DNA of 64,000 bases from Sabulicella glaciei. Its GTDB lineage: Bacteria > Pseudomonadota > Alphaproteobacteria > Acetobacterales > Acetobacteraceae. The translations under genes were made by a program, and so were the position numbers. Location: positions 1 through 64,000 of the forward strand of contig NZ_JAPFQI010000023.1 in assembly GCF_026183895.1 (NCBI RefSeq), written 5' to 3'. This document shows, in pieces, positions 62,751 through 64,000 of the stretch (its first letter is position 1; every line of letters starts with the position of its first letter). The notes under the pieces are model-generated. The model worked only from the letters and a program-made list of their open reading frames with translations. It did no database searches and had not been told where the DNA came from.

Positions 62751-62865
62751 TTCCCGGCTTCTTCACGGAATGGCGGGCGGTGCGGACGGCAAAGGCGTTT
62801 CCTTCCGCGCGCCGGCCTGCGAAGCTGCGCCGCCGGGCCCACGGATCAAGGGCAGGAACCAGCCG

Positions 62866-63894
62866 ATGCCGCGCACGGTGCTGACCGAACGGCTTGGGAT
62901 CGCGCTTCCGATCGTGCAGGCCGGGCTGGGTCCGGCCGGACGACCCCCGCTGGCGGCTTCGGTCAGCGCCGCCGGCGCGCTTGGGATGCTGTCGGGCCTT
63001 GGCGCGCTTTCCCCTGCCAGCATCCGCCGTGAGATCCGGGAGGTGCGCGCCCGCACCGACCGGCCTTTCGGGGTGAACCTGCTGCTCAACGCGCCGCCCG
63101 ATGCGCTGCAGCCGCGCCTCGCCGCTTGCCTGGAGGAGGGCGTTTCGGCGGTCTCCTTTTTCTGGGGCGATCCGGCACCGCATGTCGAAGCCTGCCATCG
63201 GGCTGGTGCGGTGGTGCTGGCCTGCGTGGGCTCCGTTGGGGAAGCGCGCCTCGCCGCGGCAGCCGGCGTGGACGTCGTGGCCGCCCAAGGCTGGGAGGCA
63301 GGCGGCCATGTCCGGGGCGAGGTTTCCACCCTGGCCCTGGTGCCGCGTGTGGTGGACGCCGTGGCGCCGCTGCCGGTGCTCGCCGCGGGCGGGATCGCCG
63401 ATGGGCGTGGCCTCGCCGCCGCGCTCACCCTGGGCGCGGCGGGCGCCTATGTCGGCACGGCCCTGCTTCTGGCGGAGGAGGCATCGGTGCATCCGCATTA
63501 CCGCGCGCGGCTGCTCGCCGCGACGGAGGCGGACACGGCGCACACGCGGCTTTTCGACGGCGGCTTCGGAAGCGCGCCGCACCGGGTGCTGCGCAACAGC
63601 ACCCTGGCCGCTTGGGAGGCGGCGGGACGGCCGCCCCCAGGCCAACGCCCCGGCGAAGGGCAGGTCGTCGCCACCTCGCCGCGTGGGCCGATCCCACGCT
63701 ACCGCGCCACGGTCGCGAGCTTGGATGTGGAGGGCGACGTGGAGGCCATGCCGCTCTGGGCCGGTCAGGGCGTGGGGCTCGCAACGCGTGTCCGGCCGGC
63801 GGCCGAGATCCTCGCTGACATGGCCTCCTGTGCCGAGGCGACGTTGCGGCGGTTGGGTGGTGGGGCCCGCCCGCCGGCCGACATTCCCCTCTAG
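62866..63894 (+). CDS. Nitronate monooxygenase family protein
   Basis: A 342-residue FMN-dependent TIM-barrel enzyme of the 2-nitropropane dioxygenase family. N-terminal LPIVQAGLGPAGRPPLAASVSAAGALGML, FGVNLLLN, the catalytic-His region AAQGWEAGGHVRG, and the FMN phosphate loop VLAAGGIADGRGLAAALTLGA are in place. Oxidises alkyl nitronates; many members have unknown substrates. 115 bases after the epoxide-hydrolase-like gene on the same strand; AGGAA before the ATG at 62866. Confidence 0.9.
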   Translation: MPRTVLTERLGIALPIVQAGLGPAGRPPLAASVSAAGALGMLSGLGALSPASIRREIREVRARTDRPFGVNLLLNAPPDALQPRLAACLEEGVSAVSFFWGDPAPHVEACHRAGAVVLACVGSVGEARLAAAAGVDVVAAQGWEAGGHVRGEVSTLALVPRVVDAVAPLPVLAAGGIADGRGLAAALTLGAAGAYVGTALLLAEEASVHPHYRARLLAATEADTAHTRLFDGGFGSAPHRVLRNSTLAAWEAAGRPPPGQRPGEGQVVATSPRGPIPRYRATVASLDVEGDVEAMPLWAGQGVGLATRVRPAAEILADMASCAEATLRRLGGGARPPADIPL

Positions 63895-63944
63895 CTTTGC
63901 CCCGTCATGCAGCGCCTGATGCGGCGGCTGTGAGCGGATGCGGC

Positions 63945-64000
63945 TCAGCGCCTCCCGTTGAGGGCGGCGCGCAGGCGCTCGAAGCGGCATGACGGCGGCT
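63945..64000 (-). CDS. 3' end of a gene leaving the window
   Basis: On the minus strand a frame enters from beyond 64000 and ends with ...RFERLRAALNGRR and a TGA at 63947-63945. Only 17-18 codons are visible, too few to name. It converges with the nitronate monooxygenase gene, 50 bases apart, which suits a real gene end. Confidence 0.4.
   Translation of the reverse strand, partial: PPSCRFERLRAALNGRR

Noticed and set aside
63425-63784. Minus-strand frame within the nitronate monooxygenase gene
   Set aside because: Arg/Pro-rich and featureless; shadow of the plus-strand TIM-barrel gene.

Overview
The window is high-GC DNA with dense, short-spaced genes and long antisense shadow frames. The gene set fits an alphaproteobacterium, most plausibly Acetobacteraceae of the Roseomonas type (inference). 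Pointers are a DUF1489 protein, a C4-pathway HemA, the sdhCDAB order, a radA-cvpA-purF string, and six Bug-type tricarboxylate-transporter receptors. I found no tRNA, rRNA, CRISPR array, transposase or prophage gene.

Layout. 135-1325: an acidic repeat-type protein, probably exported. 1378-7501 (minus): a housekeeping run radA, cvpA, purF, SDR, rlmJ, gpsA, several with overlapping stop/start codons. 7544-11476 (minus): Lrp/AsnC regulator, a PLP ornithine/lysine decarboxylase with a long leader, and a PAS-GGDEF-EAL protein. 11674-15391 (plus): an acyl-CoA catabolic operon (CoA-transferase subunit B without subunit A, two acyl-CoA dehydrogenases, a crotonase). 15399-20319: STAS-like protein, amidase, lipoprotein, hemA, a small DUF3052-like protein and a Bug receptor. 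20419-25329: metallophosphoesterase, sdhCDAB, DUF1489. 25367-32091: thiSG, an LpxR-like outer-membrane protein, aroQ-accB-accC-aat, cytochrome b561 and a DUF429-like protein. 32082-37080: panE-type reductase and creatininase, then a complete tripartite tricarboxylate transporter (Bug-TctB-TctA).

37207-42868 is the most accessory-looking part. It holds a 52-residue membrane ORF, an internally deleted CPA1 antiporter whose stop overlaps the start of a 1385-residue SF1 helicase (DUF4011/COG1112 type) with a C-terminal Vsr-like nuclease fold, a VOC protein and a MarR regulator. MarR is divergent from a TRAP operon (43034-46391) whose last gene overlaps a hydratase-like gene.

47392-57105 looks like an organic-acid catabolic locus. 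It has three Bug receptors, an MBL-fold hydrolase, a 3-hydroxyisobutyrate-dehydrogenase-family reductase, an SDR, a MmgE/PrpD protein, a peptide-type ABC receptor, and a LacI regulator with three similar CG-centred palindromes at the promoters. 57112-64000: outer-membrane barrel, DMSO-reductase-family molybdoenzyme, a sixth Bug receptor, an epoxide-hydrolase-type protein, a nitronate monooxygenase, and the 3' end of a gene leaving the window.

Working model (inference): the cell takes up many organic acids through periplasmic receptors that mostly lack local membrane partners, activates or oxidises them with locally encoded CoA, SDR and dehydratase-type enzymes, and feeds the TCA cycle.
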